64,000 nt of DNA, from contig JAWWNJ010000016.1 of assembly GCA_037176885.1 (NCBI GenBank), positions 2,463,185-2,527,184 of the forward strand, written 5' to 3'. Every line of letters begins with the position of its first letter. Position 1 is the stretch's first letter. Of the stretch, positions 1 to 10,899 are shown in pieces. Source of the stretch: Favolaschia claudopus. Its lineage: Eukaryota; Basidiomycota; Agaricomycetes; Agaricales; Mycenaceae. Under the pieces are notes generated by a model. The model was not told the origin of the DNA, searched no databases, and saw only the letters and a program-made list of their open reading frames with translations. Position numbers and translations under genes: made by a program.

Positions 1-111
1 CTCGTTCCACACCAATTCAATTATAGTGCACACTATAAAACCGAGAAGGGTGCGCGTCTGGCTGCTTGGCGTTCCAAGCAAAAATTTCTGCCGCTTCTGG
101 GTCTTGTTTCC

Positions 112-2675
112 ATGGGATTTTGGTACATGATGCACGATGAGACGGAAGACGAGAACGAAAAGTACGAGGGCGAAGAGAGGAGCGGAGCGGGCAGCAAGCG
201 GAAAGCATCAGATATCCCTGCGTCCAGGCCCACTAAGAGGGTCAAGACCGGCAAGGGGAATGCTCCACCGCAGCTCAATGTTCCTTGGCGGCAGGCCCTA
301 GCAGAAAAGCTCAAACTTCAGCCTTCCTGGCTGGATTGGCTTGAGGATTCAATCGCGGCTGATTTTAGAGTTCCTCGAGTTGGTGCGCTCGTAGACCTGC
401 AGCCAGAGGACTTAGATGACGCGGATCGTCCTCTTACCTTTTCGAAATCGGACACCGGTCTGGAGTGGCTTATCTTGAGCATTTTACGCAAGACCTCTCC
501 GATCCCCCTCTATTTCTCGTGGGGTCCTCTTCACCGCTCTGTCAACTTTGCCGTTCCCGAATACCTGAGCCGCCTTGGGCTGGTCCCAGACCCAGACCAG
601 ATCCAATATCTGAAACAAGCGCAAATCGCCTTCAGCCCGTTCGAGTACAACGTACCCAGCGGAGCATTCGTCCCTGAGCGCAAATCATCTGCTTCACGAT
701 CAGGGGTCCTTCCCCAATCTGACCTTCCTTCCACCTCCGTTTCGCGCAAAGACACTGGTGCGAGACAACTCGCTGCGCCCCCGCCCAAATCCTTGCCGAC
801 TCGCACCAGCGCTGGCCCCAATACGCCCTCAACGTCCAGTCACGCTGGCCCCAACATGCCCTCCACGAATAGTGCAGATGCTGCTCCTCCATCGTCTCTC
901 GACAATTTTCCTCCTGTTCATCGCAATAGCGGGCAGAGACACCAAGAACGCATAGAAGATTTCTTTCAGCGGCGGGAACGAGAGAATTCTCGTAAATCGG
1001 CGACTGAGAATCCAGCTGACAAGACTGCTCGCATGCAGCGCGAACAGAATGCTCAGCGGGGACAAGCACCCGGGAAAAAGGGTGCATGCGTGTTCGTTTG
1101 GGAAAAGGAGGATAACAGTGTTTTCTATATTCGGCGTCCTGGAGGCCGCAAGAGTTACGAAGATTTATTCGAAACATATGGCCCTTCGCAGCGCCGATAC
1201 GATAGTTTTCGTGATGAATGGGATCTTTGCTCTGCTTTCGGAGACGACCGTGGCGCCGACGACGACGCTGGTGGTGACCAGTATGGAGACGACGATGACG
1301 ACGCAATGGACGAGTATGAACGCGGTTTCCAAACCGCTGTCGGCGCTCCTCTGAGCCAGAAAGCAGAACCTTTGCCTTTGGCAGATGTTGGGCCAGCGTC
1401 TGAGCGAAACCTCCAGCGGATTTATCTCCATTTTGGACCATCAAAGGCGGACGAAGAGGGTCAAGTTGACCCTCCAAGGTATCGAGCTATCGCAGAGGAT
1501 TTGACTACCTCGCTACTCAAGCGATTTGGGTTCATGATGGGCGAGAGCCTCTCGAATCCTGCTCGTACACCGGAGGCTTCAATTGTGGCGAACTTGGTCG
1601 GGATGGAGGATATCGATGCCCAGTTCGCAGGTGTTATGGCGACATTCTTTGGACAGTTCCTGGAGGCCAAGAGTATAGCCGGCATTGATTCGACTATCTT
1701 CGACTTTCATCAACGTAGGGGCCCTCTTTTCCAGGATAGAGCTGTCGTGGTACGTCGCGAGACACTCACCAATGTCGCTGAAGAGACTTCCGCCGTGTAC
1801 TACACTCTCTCCGATCACGGCAGCGGATATGGGAGCCAAGTCTTACTCCTGCAGAAAGCCGCAGATGTTTTAGAAGTCCTTCGACAGGGTTGGGGTCCCC
1901 GAGTGAAGGATGTCGCTGGAGAACTTCTGTCGCGCGGGATGCCTTTCCAGCTCGCAGTGAAAGACTCAGCCAATCTCGTGCGCCAGCGTGCCAAGGTGAT
2001 CTCTGGATATTGTCGGGTCAATGTAGATTCAGGGCTAGGTTTTCGCCCCCAGCACTATGAACCCAATATCCACGATTATCATGCGTATCTTTCTCGTCTC
2101 AACTCCGAGTTACTCCATACTCGGCGGGGCCATGTAGCTCCGCTCTATGGCGGGGTCATTGGGCGAATAGCACGAGAGGAGGTCTGCGACGAACATGTCC
2201 TCCAAGGTCCAAGCGACGACGTCTACGACGACGGGGTATGCGTGTGGGACGGCCAATCAGACCATGCGTACTGGTACGAAACCTTGAGCGAGCATGAGAT
2301 AGATGTCATTTGTGGTGTTTACTACGTGGCGACGGGTATGTGGCCTGTGCTCCTTTCTCTCTTTCGCATCCTCACCAAGTCAATCTAGGCAAAAAGTTAG
2401 AGGCTGGCGAAGAACAGACAAAGCTTCTTTCGTGGTGGCCAAAACCCAACGCATGGCAGAAAGGTAACCTGGATCCTGGCTGGTGGTCGCCCGCATGCGA
2501 GGGCTGGTATCAAAAGAGGCGCCTTCGTCTGGGAGACGCCAACAGATACGGTGAGAAAGGCATGCTAGCGCGCCCCAACGAGTGGAAACACAACCTTCGC
2601 TTTGTCAAGACCCTCAAGGATATCGTGCAGGCTCACGAACGAATCTCATCTCTGGTCCTCGACGAACTATTGTAA
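112..2675 (+). CDS. Large multicopy-type Agaricomycete protein, unknown function, 2 exons
   Basis: Two exons, 112-2335 and 2389-2675, separated by a 53-bp GTATG...CTAG intron, give 836 residues. The long frame stays open into the intron, but only splicing restores the conserved tail (SWWPKPNAW and GWWSPACEGWYQKRR). The N-terminus is rich in K/R and acidic residues with a likely nuclear signal (KRKASDIP...RPTKRVKTGKG, residues about 28-48). A Ser/Pro/Thr-rich linker (residues about 180-270) and an acidic stretch (DDRGADDD, DDDDDAMDEYERG, about 375-405) follow. From memory, proteins with the WWPK...WW...WYQKR ending are numerous in mushroom genomes and often sit among transposons; I know no assigned activity. 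The first ATG in frame is used. It lies beside a decayed gene (3.0-3.5 kb) on the same strand, which may belong to the same element. The frame is intact, so it may still be expressed. Confidence 0.75.
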
Positions 2676-2825
2676 TATCCAAAGAATCACGTTCTCTGCA
2701 ATATTGTCCTATAGCGTATTAAACAATGTATCCTTCGATGTAAACACTGTACATAGGGCTGTATTACTTCGCTTCTGTAGCACTTTAATGATATTTTTCT
2801 CCTCGACATTTTGCGTGACATAGCT

Positions 2826-2882
2826 GGCGGGTCAGTCACTTGTGACAACCCCACTTGCCCTTCTCCACCCTGTGTAGATCGC
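2826..2882. repeat. Left copy of a flanking direct repeat (GGCGGGTCAGTCAC... and GTGTAGATCGC)
   Basis: A 22-base motif at 2826-2847, ending in the near-palindrome GTCACTTGTGAC, and the 11-mer GTGTAGATCGC at 2872-2882 recur in the same order at 3636-3707. The two copies are 810 bp apart and bracket the decayed gene at 3007-3529. They may be duplicated flanks or promoter motifs. Confidence 0.5.
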
Positions 2883-3006
2883 TCGGTGTCTTGAATCTTG
2901 TGAATACTCAGCTCATCCTCCAAATTCCTCGTCTCTATTACTCCCCACCAATTGAGCAAAATCGCACGAGGATCGAGAGTAAAAGATCTCTCACCACGAA
3001 ATTGCA

Positions 3007-3529
3007 ATGCACAAAGAGAAAGCACACTATAATTATGCAGGAATGCGGCTCTCGCGAGCATCGACGCACCTCGGTAACAGCCTTGTCTCATTCCTAGACG
3101 CGAGCGGAAATGCTGCGTTTGGCAGCATTGAGAGGATAGAGGTTGTCGACTCGGAAATAGACAAAGTTCAGCTCATCATCCGACCTCAAGAGCCGCTACC
3201 CTCTGGCGTTGATGATGCTTTCCAACTCTTCCCGCAGCTTGCCGTTTCCGTTTATTCCTCGAAGATGGCAGACTTCACCCTCGCCGTTGACCCAAGTCAA
3301 ATAATTGGATACTACAGCCGTTTTATTCTCTCAGACGACCGTGCGGCTGTAATGGAACTATCTAGGGTATGCTGTTATGACTCTTTTGTGATTCTCCTTA
3401 TACTCATTTTTACAGGATTGAGTCGATGTCCCGAGGTGGGAGCAGGCGGGTCTTGGGCGGGTCATCAAGGAGATGATTTCGCTCTGTCACAGCATCAACA
3501 ATTTCGTGTCTGTAATATTCCCTATATAG
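3007..3529 (+). pseudogene. Decayed transposon-associated protein with in-frame TGA
   Basis: Exon 3007-3366 reads a protein-like frame (HYNYAGMRLSRASTHLGNSL, then a DAFQLFPQL region) up to a good 49-bp intron (3367-3415, GTATGC...TTACAG). After splicing in phase 0 the second codon is TGA, followed by a coherent frame (VDVPRWEQAGLGRVI) to a TAG at 3527. The family pattern as I remember it has Trp here, so TGG to TGA is the simplest explanation. Proteins with this THLGNS...FP...W pattern accompany KDZ-type transposases in mushrooms; that link is from memory. The 5' end is unclear, and no transposase is visible beside it. Confidence 0.5.
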
Positions 3530-3635
3530 CGACTCTTGTGTGTATGCCTAGAACTTTGTAAATCTTTCCAATTCTATCCCCTCCACATTGCTGTATAATT
3601 TTTTGTGTGATTTCTTTCTCTGTGTGACCAAAAAC

Positions 3636-3852
3636 GGCGGGTCAGTCACATGTGACATAGAGTGACAGGGTCATGTTCCTTGACCTCCGCCACCTGGTGT
3701 AGATCGCCAGTGTGCCGGTGGATATCCTCTACGCCCACCAGACGAACATATATAGTCGAGTGTAGATCGCTCGATGCCTCTGACGGCTTCTCCGCCCTTT
3801 GTGCGCCGTCACAGAAGGGTACCCGCTCATTGACCCGCCTGGTGTAAATCGC
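3636..3852. repeat. Right copy of the flanking repeat with extra GTGTAGATCGC motifs
   Basis: The motif of 2826-2847 recurs at 3636-3657, here with a perfect TCACATGTGA palindrome. GTGTAGATCGC follows at 3697 and 3760, and a one-base variant (GTGTAAATCGC) at 3842. No open frame explains the stretch. Confidence 0.45.
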
Positions 3853-3955
3853 CTGGTTTCCTGGCATTTCTTGCCATATCCGCCTCCGTGACATTCAAAT
3901 CCAAATAGTGTCGGAATCCGCTGGACTACCACTCGCCAATACGCTTCACTCATAA

Positions 3956-4695
3956 TGAAGCAATATCCCACCGAAACTCTGTCGCTGGGTCATTCTTTGA
4001 AGGTTTGTTTCAGCCTGCCCGGTCTTGCGCATACTCTCATTTCGTACAATGTAGTGTCTACGTGAACCTCCGGACTTTCAGAGGGGTTTGACTCAGCTAC
4101 CAAAGTGTCACCCATACCCTTGACTGTGTTGCTCTCGTTTTCGAGGTTTGTTCCTGCCTCACCTCCTTCTTGATTCTCATATTCGCGAATGTGTTATATA
4201 GGCTCTACAGCTTGCTCTCCTCTATCTGCGGCGGTCTGCTCCTCCGGGATCGACCACTCGCTGAATAATCTCTGAATTCGCTCGCAGCGAGGTTTGTTTT
4301 CGCTTTTCAAAGCCAAGTATCTATCTCAATCCGCTCATAGAGTCTATATATTATATCTCTACAACAGCCAGAACCAGCAACTCCCCCCTTGCTGACGATT
4401 CTTTCGACCCTGCTCCCAGAAGGTCAGCACAGCCACCACCGACGTACTAGCTCGTTCTCAACTTCCGTTGAAGTTGACCCTTAGCCGCTTCAGGAGAAGT
4501 TGTCTAAGTGTTTTGGGAATCTATACCCGCGTTGGTTTGAATCTAGTCCCATTCTTGGGGGTGCGGGTACCTCGGGAGCTCAATCGACTCGACCCTCGTA
4601 CCCTCCCCGAGCAAGTCTCTCTCGGATCAGAGGCCTTATTGTAAATCCCAATAGTCCCCCAATCTGCTGCAGCGTTACTTGCCAACGCGCTTGAC
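3956..4695 (+). repeat. Direct repeat array, copy 1 of 3
   Basis: Alignable by eye with copy 2 along its length. Shared landmarks in the same order are: the exon-like end AAG before GTTTGTTTCAG; an AGAGGGGTT segment; GAGGTTTGTTCCTGCCTC; GCAGCGAGGTTTGTTTTC; CTCATAGAGT; AACAGCCAGAACCAGCA; AGAAGGTCAGCACAGCCAC; GTGCGGGTACCTCG. Several GAG|GTTTGT and CATAG junctions look like intron ends, so this may be a decayed multi-exon gene, but no frame survives through it. Confidence 0.7.
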
Positions 4696-4703
4696 TGGTC
4701 ATC

Positions 4704-5765
4704 AAGCAATATGTCGTTTCACCAAAACTCTGGTGCTTACATCTCTCTAAAGGTTCGTTTCAGTCTTCCTAGCCTTGCACCTGCCCTCAATTCGTACCAT
4801 ACAGTGTCTATGTGCACTCTCGGACCTACAGAGGGGTTCGACGCAACTACTGAAGTGTTACCCATATCTTTGACCGTATTGCCAGCATTCGAGGTTTGTT
4901 CCTGCCTCTCCTCTTTTTTGATTATCATGTTCACGAATGCGTTACATAGGTTCTCATGCTGCTTGTTTTCTCTCACTGCGGCAGCCTGCTGCCTTGGGAA
5001 TGCGGCCACTCGCTCAATAATCTCTGGATTCGCTTGCAGCGAGGTTTGTTTTCACTTTCTAAGCCAAGTACTTATCTCAATCTGCTCATAGAGTTTAAAT
5101 ATATCTTCCGTACAACATTCCGTACAACAGCCAGAACCAGCAGCTCCCCCCTTGCTGACGATTCCTTCGACCCTCCTCGAAGAAGGTCAGCACAGCCACA
5201 GCCGACATACTCGAGCTCGTTCTCAAACCCCTTTAGAGTTGATCCCTAGCCACTCCAGGAGGAGTTGAATGAGTGCTGTGAGAACCCACTCCTGCACTAT
5301 CTTGAACTCCAATCCATTTTTGGTGGTGCGGGTACCTCGCGAGCTCAGGCAACCCTCGTACCCTCTCTAAGCAAAATGCCCCTGGATTGACAGCCTGATA
5401 TCGGCAGCGTCGCTTTATGGCGCCCAAAAAGCTGTTGTTTTGATCCGTCGTTGGCGGGAATTGAGAGAAGAGGTGAGTTCGAGTACCTTCAAATAGAACA
5501 CTCCCGCTCATTGAGATCAAGGTCATGTGTAGGGGATCCATCTCTAGAAACTATATACCGTGTCACCAGAAATGCAATATCAACACTTCAATTCGCGATT
5601 TAAATGGCGCTCGAGGGCTTTTGTTCAGAATTCAAGTCACCTTCGGTATATACATTCGACCTCAAACTAAGCCATGCCCAAATCTCAATCTATTCGATAT
5701 CGGAATTATCTTTGAGCATACGTGACCCCTCGTTGACGGGGGCGTAAAGCTCTGCTATTCAAAAC
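4704..5765 (+). repeat. Direct repeat array, copy 2 of 3
   Basis: Best preserved and longest copy. It begins with a short ATG frame (4711-4752) whose end matches copy 1, and contains the same ordered landmarks. The 3' part (about 5450-5765: GTGAGTT, CGCTCATTGAG, GTAGGGGATCCAT, TATACATTCGAC) is shared with copy 3 but not visible in copy 1. Copies differ by many substitutions and small indels, so the duplication is old. Confidence 0.7.
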
Positions 5766-5879
5766 ACGAGTTCATGTGGGGGCGAAATTACTCCGCATTT
5801 AATTCACATCGGTGCATCGGGTTCACCCGCCTCCCTCAAGCAGCCATGCATGATCCCTCCCATGTCGGCGAGAGACTAC

Positions 5880-6675
5880 GCTCCCACGTATACCTATTGT
5901 TGGTCCCGGTGCCCGTCAGAAAGTGACTCCCCGCTGAGAAGTTTCTGGACAGGCTCACAGCGAGGTTTGTCTTTCTTTTTGATCTACCTGCCCACCCTCA
6001 CCCTAATTCTTTTACAGAGTCTATATACATAGCTCGAACGACTGCCAGAAGTCGTGCCCTCCCTCTTCTTGACGATCTCTCTTACCCACTCCCAAGAAGG
6101 TCAGCACAGCCACCGCGCCGACATGTTCGAGCTCGTTTTCAATACTCTTTAGATTTGATCCCTAGCTACTCCAGGAGGAGTTCAATATGAGCTTTGGGAG
6201 CCCCCTCCCGCGCTGCCTTGAATTCTCGCTCATTTTTGGTGGCGCGGGTACCTTACGAGCTCAGTCGACCTTCGTACCCTCCTTAAGCAAATCTCTCCTG
6301 GATGGACTGTACGATATCATCATTATCGGCGGCTTGTTACGCCGCAGAACTCGCTGTTTTGTCTCATCATCTACGGGAATTCAGAGAATGGTGAGTTTGC
6401 GTATCTTCAAAGAGAACACCCTCGCTCATTGAGGTACAGGTATACGTAGGGGAATCCATGTTTAGGATCCATGTCTTGTGGTGTCAGAATTAATATTAAC
6501 AATCTATTCGCGATTTGAACAACGCCTGAGGGCCTTACACAACATTTGATTTACTTATATACATTCGACTTGAAATCAAGTCATGCCTACATTTTTAGCT
6601 ATCCGACAGCAGCATCACCTTTGAACATAAGCGGCCCCTCGTCGGCGCGCGGGGAGAGATCTACTATTGTCCATG
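5880..6675 (+). repeat. Direct repeat array, copy 3 of 3, 5' truncated
   Basis: Starts with weak similarity just before CACAGCGAGGTTTGTC and then follows copy 2 through AAGAAGGTCAGCACAGCCAC, CTACTCCAGGAGGAGTT, GCGCGGGTACC and the 3' block (GAATTCAGAGAATGGTGAG, CGCTCATTGAG, TATACATTCGACTTG). The upstream third seen in copies 1 and 2 is missing. Confidence 0.65.
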
Positions 6676-6818
6676 AAAGGCTCAAACTCGCCGGTTCAGC
6701 ATTTTTCTTCATCCGAGTACTCACAACAGCAGTATCAAAAAAACAATTGGGGGGAATTTGCTCTATAGAGGCACACTACACACAGGTAAGTCAAAGACAT
6801 GTTGTACGGAAGCAAAAC

Positions 6819-7377
6819 TTACCGAATGATTGGCTGCGCAGTGTCCGTCAATACATCTTCCACCACCCGCCTTATATCTTCTAGTCCCCCGATTCCCACA
6901 CCGGCAAAAAATTCTCTGTGTCTCCGACCGCATTTGCACAAAAACGGCTTGACTTGCAGTCCAAGGTGTCGCAATCGACCGTGAATGATGGCTTCTGTCA
7001 ACTCCCATGAGTGGTGCACCCGCAGGTAAGGAATTCGTCTTACCCGTGACGCGAATACAATCCGATTTCCAAAAGTAGAGCCACCGAATACGAGGGCAGT
7101 GCCTATACTCCCGCTGCCGCCTCGGTAAATTTTTCGTCAATCCATATTTGACCCTCGTTCCGAGCAGAACACCGGTGACTCGATCAATCACATCCTCCTC
7201 GAGCGCGTAGATTCCGCCTCGAGACTCGGAATACGGGTTGTATTGAAGCAAAAATCGGAGTTTTAGGAACAGCGGTATACGACCTCTGTTTGGTAATTGA
7301 GCTGCCTGCGTGCAATAAAAAAGTGAGTCGCACAAGAATTGCAGAAGATAGGTTCTTGGCCATTGATCCATCACCAT
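6819..7377 (-). pseudogene. T5orf172 (GIY-YIG-like) domain protein, frame broken
   Basis: The reverse strand reads GGIYALEEDV, then VKYGLTKNLPRRQREY and WLYFWKSDCIRV, which matches the start of the T5orf172/DUF1766 DNA-binding fold (a GIY-YIG relative: YIYALE...IKVGrTkN...RR). The second half, HHSWELTEA, then KPFLCKCGRRHREFF and LEDIRRVVEDVL, is the expected continuation and ends at a stop at 6819. It lies in another frame, with the change at about 7020-7050 and no plausible intron in the gap. The N-terminus before YALE is uncertain; the first ATG in frame is at 7377. Such domains occur in mushroom genomes as multicopy, mobile-element-linked genes (established in general, inferred here). Either a one-base indel broke the gene or the assembly has an error. 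Confidence 0.6.
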
Positions 7378-7399
7378 CACCAACAGCACCGGCCGCGCG

Positions 7400-8805
7400 T
7401 GGACGATAATACTCGTGTTTCTAAGAAAAGAGTCAGCACAATGGGCTGCATTTGCTGTATGCCGGACCTGGACACGGTGTTAACGAAGAAACTGGCAAAG
7501 AGCTCGGTCAGTTTTCGTTGTACAGGGTCAGACCAGAATCCACCGAATGTTTTCTGCAGATGCCATGGATTCAGATGGAAGAGGAGAACGATTCAGAAAC
7601 AACGAGCAGGCCGATGCAGGTCGGTCGCGTTGTGACTGACGTGACGCATCTTGTTCTCGTTCTCTATCTACTCCCACACTTCGCTTTCACCAACTCAGCA
7701 GCGACTCCGGTCTCGACTTTTCCCCCGTTGCCTAACGTGTCGAAGGCGTGTCTTTAACTCGGTGGACGAAATCACCAATCGGCGCCAGCAATCGACTTGC
7801 ACACTTGCGCAGGCATCGTAAGGCCGACAGCATCATATCCCTCGAAGACTAGCCTCCGGTCGTCTGAGCAGGTTTCTGTCGACGCGCCGGCGCGCCGCTC
7901 TATCTCGGCGGATTGGTTGACGATGAAGAGTGATCGGCGATATATTCCAAGACATTCAGTAGAGGTCTCCGCTCGTTACGACTAAGGCATGTCTCGCGTT
8001 CTACTTCCCCCGCTCGTTCGCAGCGCAGGCGACACTTCCTGATGTCTTGGTGTTTGCGTACCTAGTCCTTGGGCCTCGTTTAGGCTGTCTGGCTACGTGC
8101 GCGCAGATTTTGAAGGGGTCGTTGCGTGGATGGAGCACAGGCACCCCGTTTGACCCCGACCCCTGACCTTCTTTGTTCTCTACCACAAGCTCGTCAACAA
8201 GCAAGCCGCCTGATTCATCATCCACCCCTTCGCAACCCCGCTGTCGCGCTTCCATGCGCTAAGCCGGTATGTAACCACAATTCTTTCCTCTTTCGTCTTC
8301 TCACTGTAACGCAAACGCAGATCCATGGCCGCCCAATGCCTCGCCTTCCGAAACACACGACCCGCCTTTCCCCTCTCCTGCTGACCCGTCTCCCAGTGTC
8401 ACCGTTAAGAAGTGACAAATTTTTCGGCGTACACGACTCGACAACCACACTGCTTCGAAGTCCCTCCCACACCGTCTTCACGGCCTCGTACGACAAAGAC
8501 AGCGACGTCAAGTGCGGTATGACGAGCAAAGGTGCGTGGTGATCTCGTTTCTCTTCTTCATTATATTCACCTACCCTACCTCTAGCCCCTGCTCCTCAAC
8601 GCACGCCATAGAGCCGGGCTGACGCTCTTCCTCCCCTTTCGCTCCCTACCTACCGCGATCTACTACGGTACACGTTTCCGGCGCCTCTCCTCGTTTCTGC
8701 CCACTTACCTGAATGCAACGTTCTAGCTTCGACACTCCCGACTTCAGTCTACCAACGCGTCAATATCAATACTTACTAACGACTGTGCGCACGCCCTAGC
8801 TGAGG
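7400..8805. other. No convincing gene; short coding-like fragments only
   Basis: Short open segments exist (for example 7452-7630 on +), but none continues through plausible introns. An acceptor-like tract with a TACTAAC branch point precedes 8800. Confidence 0.4.
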
Positions 8806-9149
8806 ATGATTATCGTTGGGAGCGTAACCAGCAGAATTATCCCGAGCGGGGGCGTCATTCCAGCGCCAGGGGGAGGCGTCAATCTCGGGGAATGGGAACA
8901 TGCACGGCAGTATCGCTTCTGTGAGGTTCGCTCCCCATCCCTCCCTCTTCTCTATCACATCTCAACGGAACGCAGGAAACTTTCACCCGGGAAAACATCA
9001 CCAACACCATCCTCCCTTACCCCGAGCCCATCTATCACTTCTACGTCAATCTCGCCGTCTCGTATCATCCCACCGCGGTGCGGGGCTCGGATACTGCCGA
9101 TGATTGGCCGCTGCGCTCCTCCCGGACGCGGAATTGGCGGGTCGGTTGA
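8806..9149 (+). CDS. Possible two-exon gene fragment, unrecognised
   Basis: A pyrimidine-rich acceptor (ACTAACGACT...CGCCCTAG) leads into an ATG frame at 8806 that ends at TGTGAG. It joins in phase, across a weak GTTCGC...CGCAG intron ending at 8975, to a 57-codon segment containing TRENITNTILPYPEPIYHFY, with a stop at 9147-9149. I recognise no family. The donor is not consensus and the piece is short, so it may be a remnant of a larger gene or chance. Confidence 0.2.
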
Positions 9150-9479
9150 GGAGGGCGGCGCCGAGTGAACACAATTCCTAGATTTTGGGGCCGTACCGCT
9201 CGCTATTGCGTATCAGCCAATTTCGGTGTAGCAGCTCGGGTTGAGGGAAGAGATGTCACGAAGGTGCACAATGGTGGACCCGGTAAGTTCATCCCACTCG
9301 GTTACTCGTTCTCTTCATGAACTAAATGGTAATGGTCGTAGTAGCCGTATCTTTATAGCAACGTAGCGTCTGTAGGAATATTATTACCTTCCCCCTTGAC
9401 AACGAGCCGTGAGTTGGCGAGGTGCACCCGCGGGTACTACCCGGAGGTGCACCTCAGGGTGTACCCTGGGGTATGCCTA

Positions 9480-9945
9480 AAAGGGCTCCATTTCGACAAA
9501 CATTTAGAAAAATAAAATGTGCCACTTTTGGGCTTACCTAAAACGGTCGCCAAATGGTGCCCATTTGGGACGCCTTTTGGCGTTTCCTAAATGCTGGCCT
9601 TTTGGAGCGTCTGAAAGGCGTTCCAAATGCCAAGCATTTGGGGTTGCTTTCAGACGCGCTAAAAGGGCTCCTTTGTGCTTTGCCTAAAAGCGACCCCAAT
9701 TTTCGCCAATTTGGGACGCCTTTTGGCAATGGCTCAATGGGCTCCTTTGAGGCTGTCTAAAACTGCCTCCAAATCCTTCCCTTTTCACGCAGCTTTTGGC
9801 GTCACTTAAATGGCCTCCATTGCCTTTGCTCTATTATGTATACCAAATCCTTACAATTTCGGGTGTCTTTTGGTACAATATAAATGTTTTCCTTTACTCT
9901 CGTTACAAATGTTATACTAAATTGAGCCCATTTGAGGGGCGTTTT
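9480..9945. repeat. Nested palindromic repeat region (CCAAATG/CATTTGG modules)
   Basis: Dense imperfect inverted repeats built from CCAAATG, CATTTGG, GGCGTTCC and CCTAAA/TTTTGG words. The clearest is 9606-9660: arm AGCGTCTGAAAGGCGTTCC... to AAATGC, a 3-base loop, and an arm beginning GCATTTGG and ending CTTTCAGACGCGCT. Another is CCAAATGGTGCCCATTTGG near 9550. Apparent reading frames on both strands here are by-products of the repeats. Possibly a foldback or MITE-like remnant next to the truncated gene at 9949. Confidence 0.5.
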
Positions 9946-9948
9946 TGA

Positions 9949-10767
9949 CTATATTAAAATTTTGTTTTTTCCGGTGTGCAAGGGTTCTTCGGCAGACGAC
10001 AATCCCATGCATGGACGACTTTTGGAGCTGGAAGCGATAGCAAGCTGACGGTTTGTCGACGGCGCTGGTTTGCTGGTTTGACTCGCAACAGAGTCCTCTT
10101 TCGCTAGCTTCTTAAACATCCCGGCCAAAGTGGGATGCCCACCGGCGCCAGCTACTTTCCCAGTTCTTGTAGGCCCCTTGCACCGTTGCTGGACGTGAGT
10201 TTTGAAATTTCCCGTATTATACCCGGTTTTCATGATGAGCACTTTGCCGCAGGCTGAATGGCGAACATTCATTGAATCAACCACCTCCATAAATTCGTCG
10301 TAGACCAAGAGCGAGTTTTTGAATCTGGCCATGCTGGTAGCTTCATCCTCGAGGTTGCCGGCCTCGTAACGAGCGTTGTTTTTGTGCTCCCATTTCGCTG
10401 TTTTCGAGGTTCCGACAGGATGCAGGATAACACCTTTAGGTTTGGATTTCGACTTTTCTTTGCCTTTCGCTTTCGCTTTCGACTTGTCTTTTCCTTTCGC
10501 CTTAGCCTTCGATTTGGGAGGCTGCTCAGTGCAAGCCTCGATGCGGGCAATTTTCGGCGGTCGCGACGTGATCTCAGGCTCATCCGTGTCAGACAGTTTG
10601 CGTTTGGAACTAGACACCGTAGATGGCGCAGCGAAGATGCTGAAAACCCGCGGCCGGTCTTTGGCCGGTGGCGCGTGTTCGTCGGATTCGGAAGGGTGTG
10701 TGTCAACGTCGACATCCATCATCGCCGGTTCCGAGATTTCCACATCGTGCGACTCGTACCATGCCAT
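9949..10767 (-). CDS. BED-like zinc-finger protein of a transposon family, truncated
   Basis: 272 residues from the ATG at 10767 (MAWYESHDVEISEP). After an acidic/Pro-rich N-terminus comes a strongly basic repeat (KSKAKAKGKDKSKAKAKGK, about residues 88-112) and then a single zinc-finger-like module: MNVRHSACGKVLIMK, YNTGNFKTHVQQRC. This is the Cys...His/Cys spacing of BED-type fingers in mushroom transposon proteins as I remember them. The sequence stops soon after RPCMGL, where relatives continue into a longer conserved region, and the last codons run into AT-rich DNA, so the 3' part appears lost. An upstream ATG at 10862 is in another frame, separated by a T7 run, so the original start may also be damaged. 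Its function would have been DNA binding; probably inactive. Confidence 0.5.
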   Translation of the reverse strand: MAWYESHDVEISEPAMMDVDVDTHPSESDEHAPPAKDRPRVFSIFAAPSTVSSSKRKLSDTDEPEITSRPPKIARIEACTEQPPKSKAKAKGKDKSKAKAKGKEKSKSKPKGVILHPVGTSKTAKWEHKNNARYEAGNLEDEATSMARFKNSLLVYDEFMEVVDSMNVRHSACGKVLIMKTGYNTGNFKTHVQQRCKGPTRTGKVAGAGGHPTLAGMFKKLAKEDSVASQTSKPAPSTNRQLAIASSSKSRPCMGLSSAEEPLHTGKNKILI

Positions 10768-10899
10768 CCTTTCATCCTCTATGTAGTCGCCGACAACTTC
10801 CAATGGCTTCGTCAGGAAAAAAAGCCAATGCTACGTCAAGAGATGTAGCCGAAGTAGCCATGGTAGCGTGGTAGACAAGTCCCCGATTTTATCGCGCGT

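Noticed and set aside
7452..7630. Peptide LLYAGPGHG resembling the GPGHG motif of phosphoketolases
   Set aside because: Only a few residues match. The flanking sequence does not follow that family and no exons continue it.
9538..9760. Opposed frames on both strands in the palindrome region
   Set aside because: Both are by-products of inverted repeats and encode near-mirror peptides.
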